DNA of 27,594 nt from an uncultured Eubacteriales bacterium (GTDB taxonomy: Bacteria; Bacillota; Clostridia; Oscillospirales; Oscillospiraceae). Both the position numbers and the translations under genes were made by a program. The notes under the pieces were generated by a model. The model made no database searches. It was given only the letters and a program-made list of their open reading frames with translations, and was not told where the DNA came from. This document shows, one piece after another, positions 14,661 through 23,000 of the stretch (positions are counted from its first letter, which is position 1; each line of letters begins with the position of its first letter). Where the stretch lies: positions 1 through 27,594 of the forward strand of contig USQL01000020.1 in the NCBI GenBank assembly GCA_900556935.1. The letters are read 5' to 3'.

Positions 14661-14722
14661 TTGTAAAGGAAACTTGACAAGAGATGCGTGTCATGCTATA
14701 GTAAGTTTGTAAAGGAAACTTG
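14661..14722 (+). promoter_or_regulatory. Promoter with two 16-bp direct-repeat operators for the XRE gene
   Basis: TTGACA (14674-14679), 17 bp and TATAGT (14697-14702) form a plus-strand promoter. The 16-mer TTGTAAAGGAAACTTG occurs twice, at 14661-14676 overlapping the -35 and at 14707-14722 at the start of the transcript. Each copy has an internal inverted symmetry (TGTnAAG...CTTnACA, best in the first). Two identical sites bracketing a promoter suggest autorepression by the XRE protein encoded next. Confidence 0.85.
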
Positions 14723-14742
14723 TCATGCAAGGAGGCGTTTTT

Positions 14743-14958
14743 TTGAAGAATAAAGTTGAGCAGTTACGAAAGGAGCGAGGATTCAATCAAGATGATTTTG
14801 CAAAAATGCTTCGTGTTTCAAGACAAACCATTAGTTCAATCGAAACAGGAAAGTATAATCCATCATTGGAATTAGCTTTTGCAATTTCAGACTTTTTTGG
14901 CAAACGGATTGAAGAAATCTTTATCTATGAAAGAGGTGCAGAAAATGAAAAAGAGTAA
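14743..14958 (+). CDS. Small XRE-family transcriptional regulator (TTG start)
   Basis: A 71-residue protein that is essentially one Cro/C1-type helix-turn-helix: VEQLRKERGFNQDDFAKMLR for helices 1-2, VSRQTISSIETGKYNPSLEL for the recognition helix, then AFAISDFFGKRIEEIF. This is the compact YozG-like type. The start is TTG at 14743, since AAGGAGG ends exactly 7 bases before it; the ATG at 14725 lies upstream of and across that site. It probably represses its own promoter through the 16-bp repeats. The stop overlaps the following membrane-protein gene by 14 bases, so the two are coupled. Confidence 0.88.
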   Translation: MKNKVEQLRKERGFNQDDFAKMLRVSRQTISSIETGKYNPSLELAFAISDFFGKRIEEIFIYERGAENEKE

Positions 14959-15388
14959 TTTGATAACCGGGATACTATATGTACTTTTCGGTGTGGCTTG
15001 TTTGATTGTTGCGCTGTTGATTGAAACAAAGTTAGAGGGCATTTTATGGGGCTTTGCTGGCGCAGGTATCTTCCCCGGAATTATGATGATATGCAAATAT
15101 TTTTATTGGAGTTCCCCAAAAAATAAAGAGCGATACGAAGAACGTTTGGAGAACGAACGAATTGAACAGCATGACGAGTTGAAAACAAAAATCAGAGATA
15201 GAGCCGGAAGATATACTTACAGCTTAGGACTGCTGGTTGTTTGTTTCTCCATTTTGATTTTCGGTATTCTCGGAGCATTGGAAGTCATTGATAATGCACG
15301 CATGATTGTACTCTATCTCAGCGGATATTTACTGTTTCAAGTTATCGCAGGAATTGTCATTTTTAATAAGCTGATGAAAAAGTATTAA
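14945..15388 (+). CDS. Four-TM membrane protein coupled to the XRE regulator
   Basis: A 147-residue integral membrane protein with four hydrophobic segments at about 6-26, 34-52, 92-113 and 120-141, and a highly charged cytoplasmic loop between TM2 and TM3 (KNKERYEERLENERIEQHDE). The start is the ATG at 14945, inside the end of the XRE gene, with GAGGT 7 bases upstream. Small XRE plus multi-TM protein pairs are common in Firmicutes and often respond to envelope or antimicrobial-peptide stress, but the role of this one is unknown. AT-rich compared with the rest of the window, which fits horizontal acquisition. The 25-bp repeat copy 2 begins 13 bases after its stop. Confidence 0.78.
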   Translation: MKKSNLITGILYVLFGVACLIVALLIETKLEGILWGFAGAGIFPGIMMICKYFYWSSPKNKERYEERLENERIEQHDELKTKIRDRAGRYTYSLGLLVVCFSILIFGILGALEVIDNARMIVLYLSGYLLFQVIAGIVIFNKLMKKY

Positions 15389-15401
15389 GGAAAAATCCCT
15401 T

Positions 15402-15426
15402 TACCCAAACCAATCCGGGTAGGTGG
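15402..15426. repeat. 25-bp direct repeat, copy 2
   Basis: Matches 14419-14443 at 24 of 25 positions (TACCCAAA instead of TACCCAAG at the left). It lies just downstream of the membrane-protein gene. The rest of the 110-bp gap up to the ATPase gene has no recognisable feature. Confidence 0.85.
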
Positions 15427-15498
15427 CACTGTCCACGCGATTTTCGTAATCTGGTTATCACCTGGTTTGCGCCAATATTCCTTTTTTCAACGCACTGC

Positions 15499-16818
15499 CT
15501 AGTCATCCAGCAGCCAGTCAATCAGGCTCAAGGATTTTATCCCATCGTAAGAGGTGTCCAATCCGGTTTCCATGGACAAAACAATTTTTTCATAGTTGTC
15601 ACGGATGTTCCGCAAGGGTGCAAGCTCTCTTGTCCGAACCTCCTCACTGACCATAGATTCCGTCACCTGAATATATTTTTTGTCATCTGCCGTTGTGGCA
15701 ATGAAATCTACTTCCGCATTGCCAATTTTACCGATGGCAACATCGTACCCCCGCCGAAGCAGTTCAAAGTAAACCACATTCTCGATTGCGTGTCCACTGT
15801 CCCGATTGCGGAAGCCCAGCAGGTAATTTCTGAGGCCAATATCTACGATATAATATTTTCCAAGTGTACGGAGGTACTCTTTCCCCTTGATGTCAAAGCG
15901 CTTGATCTCATAGAAGAAATAGCTCTCCAGCAAGGCGTTCACATAGGCTTGTACCGTGTGTGCGCTGGGTGCGCCTTTGCGCCGGCCATCTTCCAGCAAT
16001 CCTTCGTTTACGAGAGTATTTCCAATGGACGCAATGGACACGGTAGAGCCAATGTTGTCGGCTAAGAAGAGGATGATTTTGCGCAGCAGCACCGGATCTG
16101 TGATCTGTTTTTGCCCTCTGCGCTTTTCCCGTTCCAGAATATCCCGAATCACAACTGTGGAATAGATACCGTCCAGCAACGTCAACGCTTTTTCCTGTTC
16201 CAGCCCCACATCCGCAATTCCAGGCATACCACCGAAGCGCATATAGGCGTCAAAGACTTCCTTTAATTCGTAGCGTTCGCCATTTTGATCGAACACCTGC
16301 TTCCGTCGTCCGCCCAGTGCGCTCTGTGTTTCTCGAACCGTAAAACCGTGAAACGGCAAAAACTCACGAAAAGAAAGCGGCAGCATTTTGATTTCCACAC
16401 ATCTCCCAGAGAGATAGGTCGCATACTCGGAGGATAGAAGATACGCATTGGAGCCTGTGACATAAATGTCGCAGTTAAAGTCTACCCGAAAGGAATTGAT
16501 TGCTTCCTCCCAGGCTCCGATTCGCTGAAGCTCGTCAAAGAAAAGATACATCCGTTTTTCGGGAATGATCCGCTCTTTCACATACAGATAAATGTCATCA
16601 GCGTTCATACCGCGGTAATCGTGAGATTCAAAATTCATCTCAATGATTTGCTCTGACGAAACCCCGGTCTGCTTCAAGTGCTGTACCATCAGCTTCAGCA
16701 GACTGGATTTTCCACAGCGGCGAATGCCGGTGATCACCTTCACCGGTTCCGTATCCTGAAAACCGATAAGCTTGTTCAAGTAAATGTCTCTTCTTTTCAA
16801 TTCATTGGATTCTATCAA
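15499..16818 (-). CDS. AAA-type ATPase with DUF4143 domain (TTG start)
   Basis: A 439-residue ATPase of the AAA_14/DUF4143 group. Walker A is GIRRCGKSS (31-39), Walker B is YLFFDELQ with Asp95-Glu96, and a SGRCVEIKMLPLSFREF segment typical of the family precedes the helical middle. The C-terminal DUF4143 domain (about 195-375) contains GNAEVDFIA then KYIQV, spaced like a PD-(D/E)XK nuclease core. The biological role of this large family is unsettled. The start is TTG at 16818: GGGAGG lies 8 bases before it, and the promoter sits within the 21-codon upstream extension. It is a single-gene unit in the accessory region. Confidence 0.88.
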   Translation of the reverse strand: MIESNELKRRDIYLNKLIGFQDTEPVKVITGIRRCGKSSLLKLMVQHLKQTGVSSEQIIEMNFESHDYRGMNADDIYLYVKERIIPEKRMYLFFDELQRIGAWEEAINSFRVDFNCDIYVTGSNAYLLSSEYATYLSGRCVEIKMLPLSFREFLPFHGFTVRETQSALGGRRKQVFDQNGERYELKEVFDAYMRFGGMPGIADVGLEQEKALTLLDGIYSTVVIRDILEREKRRGQKQITDPVLLRKIILFLADNIGSTVSIASIGNTLVNEGLLEDGRRKGAPSAHTVQAYVNALLESYFFYEIKRFDIKGKEYLRTLGKYYIVDIGLRNYLLGFRNRDSGHAIENVVYFELLRRGYDVAIGKIGNAEVDFIATTADDKKYIQVTESMVSEEVRTRELAPLRNIRDNYEKIVLSMETGLDTSYDGIKSLSLIDWLLDD

Positions 16819-16842
16819 ACCAAGCACCTCCCTTGTGGCTTT

Positions 16843-16871
16843 AGAATAGCATAAACTTTCATCTTTTTCAA
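16843..16871 (-). promoter_or_regulatory. Promoter of the AAA/DUF4143 gene
   Basis: TTGAAA (16871-16866), a 17-bp spacer and TATTCT (16848-16843) on the minus strand. It lies 25-53 bases before the TTG start and overlaps the longer in-frame ORF, which decides the start. Confidence 0.75.
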
Positions 16872-16905
16872 GAGTTTGCACTGAAATGCAAAAAGTCTAA
16901 TTATT

Positions 16906-17262
16906 TTGTTTTTTCTGTCATTGTGGAAGTTGAAAGGCTGCATTGACGAACCTGCTCCTGTGGCTCCTGTTCAGTTGATGGTGGGCATGATTATCTCAGG
17001 CGATGCGCACCGTCACCGAATGACTTCATTGATTGAAGTGAGTTCCAACCTGACAGTCCCGAAAAAAGCCTTTGACCTGTACTCTGATTGGAAACACTTC
17101 TTTTTTCAAAAAAGGACACTCAGAGCGGCTAAACTCCGAGTGTCCTTTTATCAGCTTTTGCATTCCGGCCAAATCAAATATTTACGAGTTGGGCAGGTAT
17201 ACCGCATTCCAAAACTTTGTGTCATTGATTTTCTGGAAAAGGAAACAAAGGCAGCAAAGTAG
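16906..17262 (+). pseudogene. Degenerate frame ending in an excisionase-like segment
   Basis: An open frame of about 118 codons without a ribosome site. Only the last 38 residues are recognisable: FYQLLHSGQIKYLRVGQVYR then IPKLCVIDFLEKE, the second helix-wing of the MerR-like excisionase (Xis/helix_turn_helix_17) fold. The first helix-turn-helix of such proteins is missing; a terminator hairpin (17110-17149) occupies that position. The upstream part (16906-17100) is not recognised. I read it as a broken excisionase gene, matching the integrase remnant 4.5 kb away. Confidence 0.5.
17110..17149 (-). terminator. Bidirectional terminator hairpin
   Basis: AAAAGGACACTC (17110-17121) pairs with GAGTGTCCTTTT (17138-17149), 12 bp, with a 16-base loop. 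On the minus strand the stem is followed by six T residues, which would end transcripts of the toxin-antitoxin operon; on the plus strand there are four T residues. Confidence 0.75.
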
Positions 17263-17291
17263 GTTACAGTTGCCAGTGCTGAAGAAATTCT

Positions 17292-17322
17292 CAAAGGGTG
17301 TCGTGAAATGCGACACCCTTTG
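17292..17322. terminator. Perfect 12-bp hairpin downstream of the antitoxin gene
   Basis: CAAAGGGTGTCG (17292-17303) and its exact complement (17311-17322) enclose a 7-base loop, 22 bases past the antitoxin stop. It lacks a T run, so it may stabilise the 3' end or act with the terminator at 17110-17149. Confidence 0.6.
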
Positions 17323-17343
17323 AAAGCACAGCACCAGCCAAAA

Positions 17344-17982
17344 TTATTTTTCTATCAGATCCTCCATGGTACACCCCAAGGCTTTTGACAACTTCAAAAG
17401 TGTTTCCGCGCTTGCTTTGTTGATGTCCTTGTTCCGCTGTTCGTACATCTGAATGGAGCGTAGGCTGACTCCGGAGTGTATCGCTAATTCTGATTGAGAG
17501 CAGCCATAGGTTCTGCGGATGCGCCTTAAATTGGTATCCGGAAAGGCTTCCCGGATTCTGGCATCCAAAATACTTGCAAATTTAGAAATATCCGCTTCGT
17601 GAAGCGGGTCGTACATTCTCCAAAGCTCCTCATAGGTAACTGCTTTCAGAATTTCGCTGTAGGTTCTTCCGGAGTACCACTGGTAGTAAGCAATTGCCCA
17701 ACCAATCCAATATTCTCTGGAGCGGGTCAGATGTTCCCCCGGTGCAGCCTGTGGCGCTTTCCCGGTGGTCTCCATCAGAATGTCTGATACCATATCTGCG
17801 CCGCTTTTCCCAGCAAGGAAATTCGGTTCTCCATTTTCTATCCGTTTGCTGACAGAGCTGGCGACAAACAGCTTTCCAAATGTATCGCCAGAGATATGGC
17901 AATCATTCACCGCATAGTCAAAAGCCTCTCCAAGCATGGATTGGGCGTTACTCAGATACATTTCTTGGTATGCGCGGGTCAT
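17344..17982 (-). CDS. Putative antitoxin: N-terminal partner domain plus C-terminal XRE HTH
   Basis: A 212-residue protein. The C-terminal 60 residues are a clear XRE helix-turn-helix (RRTYGCSQSELAIHSGVSLR, then SIQMYEQRNKDINKASAETL, LKLSKALGCTMEDLIEK). The N-terminal 140 residues form a separate helical domain with REYWIGWAIAYYQWYSGR, probably the part that contacts the toxin. It overlaps the upstream DUF3990 gene by 35 bases, toxin first and antitoxin second, a tight toxin-antitoxin arrangement. GGGGAGG lies 11 bases before the ATG. It presumably neutralises the toxin and represses the promoter at 18692-18664. That it is an antitoxin is inferred from context; the HTH is seen directly. Confidence 0.78.
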   Translation of the reverse strand: MTRAYQEMYLSNAQSMLGEAFDYAVNDCHISGDTFGKLFVASSVSKRIENGEPNFLAGKSGADMVSDILMETTGKAPQAAPGEHLTRSREYWIGWAIAYYQWYSGRTYSEILKAVTYEELWRMYDPLHEADISKFASILDARIREAFPDTNLRRIRRTYGCSQSELAIHSGVSLRSIQMYEQRNKDINKASAETLLKLSKALGCTMEDLIEK

Positions 17983-18640
17983 CGTTCTGAATGCCTCCCC
18001 TCATAATATCCTGAATATACAAACCGTCGCTTTCTTCTTCCAGCATTTCCATATAATTCCGGTTTGCTTCATCATTTCGTGCCTTACGCAGACAGAAGTA
18101 GGTTTCCCTGTCAGCCACTTCAAAACCCTCGTAGTGCAGCTTTGAAAACGCGAATCGGGATTTTAGAACAATCTGTTCCCCCAGCTTTCCCAGCCGCATC
18201 GCTCTGGCCAATTGTTCCACAGTGATTCCATTGTTCAGAAAGGATTCTGCATAATCGAAATAGGAATCATCCGCCCGGTAGCCGGTGACCACATCAAAGG
18301 CATTCACATTCACACTGAAGTTCTCAACGAGATACCGCTTTGCCCGCCTGGCAACAGGGGTCTTGATGGAAAACAGTCGGTGCCCCACCAGCACCGCAAT
18401 CCAATTGAGAATTGTAAAATCAGGACTATTCAGGTTCAGAACATTCAGATATTCCGTATCCAATGTGTACCGATTGGCAAATCCATTCCGCAGAGAGGAC
18501 ACCGCCCACTCCTTCGCCAAATCTTCGCTTTCCGTACAGTAAAACCCCAGGCCAAAATCGTTATTCCCTTTTCCTTTTCCAAAAGTCGGCTCCTCAATCA
18601 GCTGCTCAGAGCCATGATACAGCGTAATGATTCTCTCCAT
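17948..18640 (-). CDS. DUF3990 protein: putative ADP-ribosyltransferase toxin
   Basis: A 230-residue protein of the DUF3990 family, a lineage related to ADP-ribosyltransferases. Landmarks: LYHGS with His9 (the NAD-binding His of H-Y-E type enzymes), GKGNNDFGLGFYCT (25-36) supplying the aromatic position, FDVVTGYRADDSYF (115-128), a hallmark of the family, and KLGEQIVLKS (152-161), where Glu155 or Gln156 would occupy the third catalytic strand. No signal peptide or TM, so it should act in its own cytoplasm, probably modifying a host target with NAD. It is followed, with overlap, by an XRE-domain gene, the usual sign of a toxin-antitoxin module. GGAGG lies 8 bases before the ATG. Target and activity are unknown. 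Confidence 0.83.
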   Translation of the reverse strand: MERIITLYHGSEQLIEEPTFGKGKGNNDFGLGFYCTESEDLAKEWAVSSLRNGFANRYTLDTEYLNVLNLNSPDFTILNWIAVLVGHRLFSIKTPVARRAKRYLVENFSVNVNAFDVVTGYRADDSYFDYAESFLNNGITVEQLARAMRLGKLGEQIVLKSRFAFSKLHYEGFEVADRETYFCLRKARNDEANRNYMEMLEEESDGLYIQDIMRGGIQNDDPRIPRNVSE

Positions 18641-18663
18641 CGTTCAGCCCTCCATTTTCTTTT

Positions 18664-18692
18664 ATTGTATCACTTTGGTGATAATCAATCAA
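18664..18692 (-). promoter_or_regulatory. Promoter and operator of the DUF3990 toxin-antitoxin operon
   Basis: TTGATT (18692-18687), a 17-bp spacer and TACAAT (18669-18664) on the minus strand. The inverted repeat ATCAC-TTTG-GTGAT (18669-18682) fills the spacer, a good position for autorepression by the XRE antitoxin. The next 185 bases up to the hairpin at 18878 show nothing I recognise. Confidence 0.75.
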
Positions 18693-18877
18693 TATAATTT
18701 TGAGGAAAGCTTTTGCTCACATAAAAACAGCAGCTGTCTCTTGATGATTCATGTTATCCTAATAGCACCTGCAACGTAACGCAGATGATCATAAGCAAGT
18801 CTCTTTTTCGGTATCCGTAATTTTACAAGATGCGAATGGGGTTGTCTCACGAAAAGCAGCCCGTTAAAACGCAAAGG

Positions 18878-18903
18878 GCCCGGCTCTTGCGCAAGAGCCG
18901 GGC
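18878..18903 (-). terminator. Perfect 13-bp palindromic hairpin after the SH3b lipoprotein gene
   Basis: GCCCGGCTCTTGC (18878-18890) followed directly by its exact complement (18891-18903). On the minus strand it lies 17 bases after the lipoprotein stop codon and is followed by CCTTTGCGTTTT, so it probably ends the surface-protein operon. Confidence 0.75.
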
Positions 18904-18920
18904 TGTGGGGCTATTGGCTG

Positions 18921-20030
18921 TTACAGCGCCGGTGGTGTCCACAGGTCGCTGCTGCCGCCGGAGGAGCCGCCGCTGCTGCCGCCGCCTTCCGGGGCGGGGG
19001 TTACTATCAGCGGAGTCTGGCGCAGGGTGGCGGAGGCGGCGTAGAACCGCTCCCCATCTGCCTGAACCAGGGCGGTGAGCCCTGCGTCCCAGAGTACCGT
19101 CAGGGGCTTGTTGGTATACAAAGACTTGACCTCCTTGCCAAGGAGCAGATAGTGTTCGTAGAGCTTGCAGTTACTGCCCGCATACCCCTCCCAGGGGGTG
19201 AAGGTCTGGGCATCGGCCAGCCAGGCTGTGGGAATATAGGCGGTGGTGCCGTCAGACTCCAGGATGGCGGTGTAGCCCGGAAGCTCCGGGGCGGTGCCGG
19301 ATTCCAGGACGGAAACCCTGTCCCCGTAATCGCAGAACCGGAGCACCAGGGGCACGCTGGAGACCTTCACCTTGGCTTCGCCGGTTTTCACCTTGTCAGC
19401 CAGAAGCCGGAGGGTGCCGGGGTGCATCAGAGTGATGTCGCCGCCGTCCTGGGGGCCGGAGCTGCCGGAGCCGCCGGAGCTGCCGGAGCCGTTGTCTGCC
19501 GGGGCCTGATAGGGGTAGCGGCTCTGCTGGGCCAGGGGTACGAAGCCGGTCTGTTCCCCTGCCTGCACATACAGGCAGTTTTCCAGTTCCTCCAGTACCT
19601 CCAATTTGGTATTGGTGGTCAGCTTTTCCAGGGGTTCTCCCAGGCAGGAGAAGTCCGGGTAGAGCCCCGCATTCCACAGGGCGTAGGCGGTGCGGCTCTC
19701 AAAGGGCTCATCCGGGAAGCGGAGGAAGCCCCTCCCTACAAGGCCCTGTTCCTTCTCCGCCGTGACCTTGGCATAGGTCCCCTCATAGCCCGTGACCTCC
19801 AGGGTCTGCCCCCCCTCCAGCAGCAGACGGATCACCGGGATGCGGTCCCCCATGACCTGGACTTCCCTGGTTTTGGGTGCGGTGGTTTCCGGGGCGGTGG
19901 TCTCCGGCGCTGTCTCCTGCGTGGTGGGGACCGTGGAGGCGGGAGGCTCCGTTGTGGGGGCCTCCTGCCCTTTTCCGCAGCCTGCCGTCAGCAAACACAG
20001 GGCTAGAAGCAATAACATGTATTTTTTCAT
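18921..20030 (-). CDS. Lipoprotein with SH3b-like repeats, coupled to the giant surface protein
   Basis: A 369-residue lipoprotein: signal peptide with lipobox LLTAGC (Cys18), then a Thr/Pro/Glu-rich stalk (about 22-55, with repeated PETTAPETTAP), then about four SH3b-like beta units (about 57-105, 110-170, 222-272, 280-335) of the form LEVLEEL...CLYVQAGEQTGFVPL. Gly/Ser linkers separate the middle units and close the C-terminus. It should sit on the outer face of the membrane; SH3b domains usually bind peptidoglycan or proteins. Its ATG overlaps the TGA of the giant gene (ATGA), and GGGAGGA at the end of that gene serves as its ribosome site, so the two are translated together. The role is probably to hold or assist the large protein at the surface (inference). 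Confidence 0.8.
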   Translation of the reverse strand: MKKYMLLLLALCLLTAGCGKGQEAPTTEPPASTVPTTQETAPETTAPETTAPKTREVQVMGDRIPVIRLLLEGGQTLEVTGYEGTYAKVTAEKEQGLVGRGFLRFPDEPFESRTAYALWNAGLYPDFSCLGEPLEKLTTNTKLEVLEELENCLYVQAGEQTGFVPLAQQSRYPYQAPADNGSGSSGGSGSSGPQDGGDITLMHPGTLRLLADKVKTGEAKVKVSSVPLVLRFCDYGDRVSVLESGTAPELPGYTAILESDGTTAYIPTAWLADAQTFTPWEGYAGSNCKLYEHYLLLGKEVKSLYTNKPLTVLWDAGLTALVQADGERFYAASATLRQTPLIVTPAPEGGGSSGGSSGGSSDLWTPPAL

Positions 20031-23000
20031 TTGGTTTTTCCTCCCTGTTCCGCTGTCTGGGTGTAGTTCAGAATTTCATGGATGTACTTGTATCCTGCCG
20101 TGCCGGGCTTGTAGGTATTCTCGTTCTGCTTGGCGATGTAGCCGATGCTCCGGCAGACGGAGCCGCCGTAGAGAGTGACGGTTTCGCCGGTGGTCATATC
20201 CTTCAGGATGATATAGGGCCGCAGGATCAGGTCCTTGGCGCAGTCCTCCAGGCTGAAGCCCACCAGGACGTTGGTATAGAGCGTTTTGCCGTCCTGCTGG
20301 GCGAAGACCGGGTCGGCCTTGCCCTTTAAGTAGGCGTAGTTATGGCGGGCGCAGGACATATCCAGGCTGAAATCGTCGCCGGAAGTCAGGTCCGTATTCC
20401 AGCAGATCAGGGTGCCGTATTCCTCCAGGGTATAGCCCGCGAGTCCTGCCTTGCCTGTCAAGGCCTTCTTGTTGTCCTGGGTGATACCGGTGATCATGCG
20501 GATGCCCTGCTTGCCGGTAAGGCGGATGGAGCAGCCGGAGTAGATCAGCAGGTTGTCCAGGCCCTCGATGGGCTCCAGCTTCGCCCCGCCCTCCTGGCGG
20601 ATGATCCGGTAGGCGGCCATGCCGGTGGGGTAGTTCTCGTGGGCAGCGGAGTAGGCGCCGCTGAGATAGGTGAAGCGCTGGAGAATGTCGCCGGTCTCCG
20701 GCAGGTTGATGTAACGCCCGCTATCGGTGCCGATGGGGTAGGTCCGGCCATTGACGGTGACGGTTTCGTCATTGCCGAACTCCGGATAACCGGACAGGTC
20801 CAGGTAGTTGGGGGACACGGTGACGGTGAACTGGGTCTGGGGGGTCTGGCCGTCCGTGAAGTACACCTGCAAGGTATAGCTTCCGAGCTTCAAGCCCTGG
20901 AGATCGGCGGCCTTCAGGGCGAAGTCCGTGCCCTTGGCCTGGGCAGTCTTCTCCGTGTCCACAGTCTGGCCGTTCAGGCGAACCTCCTTCACCTTGGCCA
21001 GCTGGCCGTTGACGGTGAAGCGCAGATCCTTCCCGCTGCCCAGGGCCCAGGTCTGGTTTTCTCCGGAAGTGAACCGGTAGTCCACCAGCTGCCCTTCCAG
21101 CGCCCTCAGCTTGCTGTCGTCCACCATGGTCTTCTGGTGGTCCGTCATGGCATCGTAGGCACTCCGGACATCCAGGACACGGTTTTCGGTCTCGACATCC
21201 CAGGGCTCCACGCTTTCCGGCAGGGCGGCGATCTTGGCCTCCACCCGGGTGACCTCCTCCAGCACGGCCTTGAGCGTTCCGATGCTGTCCAGGGCCTCGG
21301 TGATGATCTTCTTCTCCTCGTCGGTGGCGTTGGTGGTATCCAGGGCTTTCAGGGCCTTTTCCGCCTGGGTGAGCTTGGCATCATCCGCCATCTGGATATT
21401 GTCCTCCGTCAGGTCCCGGATGTCCTCCGTGAGCGCGGAGATGGGCTTCATGGTTATGGTGAGGGTGGCTGTATTCTGGCAGGCATCCTCGGCCTTCATG
21501 GTGTAGGTCCCTTCCCGGTTGCCCTCCAGGGTCACTTCGTAGGAGGTGCCGCTGATGTCCTTCCAATACCGGCTCAGTGGGGGCAGATACCGGCTCAGGG
21601 CATAGTCATCGGTAATGGTGACCTTCTGGGTGGTGTAGTAGGTAGCTCCGTTGGTAACGCCGCTGAATGTGGGGGCGTTCTCCTCCCGAATCAGCTTGTC
21701 GCTTCCCACATAGGAGACGTTCCCGGCCTTGTCCACGGCCTTGACGTAGAAATACCATTCGCCCAGGCCTAGCTGGATCATATGTTCCCGGTCCGGACCG
21801 CCCAGGTTCAGGCTTTCCTCCGGCACCGGCTCCCAGGCAGCCTGCTCCAGGGCTTCCCGGGTCAGCGCCGCCTTGGACAGCAGATAGGAGACGCTTGCCA
21901 GGCCGGTCTCCCCGTCCCAGGCCTCCACGGCAAAGTAGTTGCCTCTGGTGGAGATGACGTAGTAGGGGGCCGTGGCGGTGGAGATATTCTCCCATTCCTT
22001 ACGGCTTGCTATTCCCTGGAAGGCTCCCTGGCCGAAGGTCCAATTCCGCAGCGCCAGGCTGGGGGCTTTCTCGTCCTTCTCCACCCCCTCCAGGGTGATG
22101 GTCAGGTTCTCCTCCACATCCGTCAGGGTGTAGGTGCCATTGTCCTCGGTGAAGACCCGGTCCCCGGCCTTCACGGCAAAGGAAGCGGTCTTGTAGTACC
22201 CTTCCGCCACGGTCAAGGTCAGCTTCAGGCTGTCGTGCCAGCTGAGCGCCTCCTTATCCGCCGTCAGGGTATAGCCGGTCTGGGGGCTCGGCAGGGTGAC
22301 AGTGAGCTTGGGGCCGGGCTGGATGGTGATGGTTTCCGGCGAGGAGGCAAAGTGGTTCTCGTCTCCGGGTCTGCGGAACTCATAGGTCCCGGGTGCCAGG
22401 CCCTCCACAGTCACGCTTTCTTCCCCGGCGGGAACCGCCACGGGGATCCACTCCCCCCTGGTGCGTTTTGGACGGTACTCCAGAGCGGGCGTGTCGGTAT
22501 AGGTGACCTTTCCGTCCTTTTTCCCGCCGATGGTTTCGTTTTCTGCTTTCACAAGGGTAGGCCTGGCCCACACGTTCTTTTCCACCAGCACATCCAGGAC
22601 AAGTGTCGCGGACGTATAGTTGCCGTCCTCATCCACGGTGACCGTCAGCTGATATTTCCCTGCGTTTTTGGGGGCCGCGGGGGACCAGCTGTAACGGAAT
22701 GCGCCGGTGGAGCTTGCCTCAAAGTATTTCCGTTCGGGTGTGGGGATATCGTCGCCATAGAGGTAACCCAGGGAATAGTTTCTGTTCCTCACAGTTCCCG
22801 TTGCCTTGGCAACCGTCAAATCAAAGGACGCGGCCGTCTCCACATAGTTCTGGGTCGCCGCGGCTGTGGCAGTGATCCGGGCTTCACCCGCCCCGCGGAT
22901 GGTCACTGTGCCGTCTGTGCCCACCGTGGCAACGGCGGGGTCACTGCTGGTATAGGTGATCTGGCCGTCCCCGGCGGAATGGTCCAGGGCGTTGGCAAAG

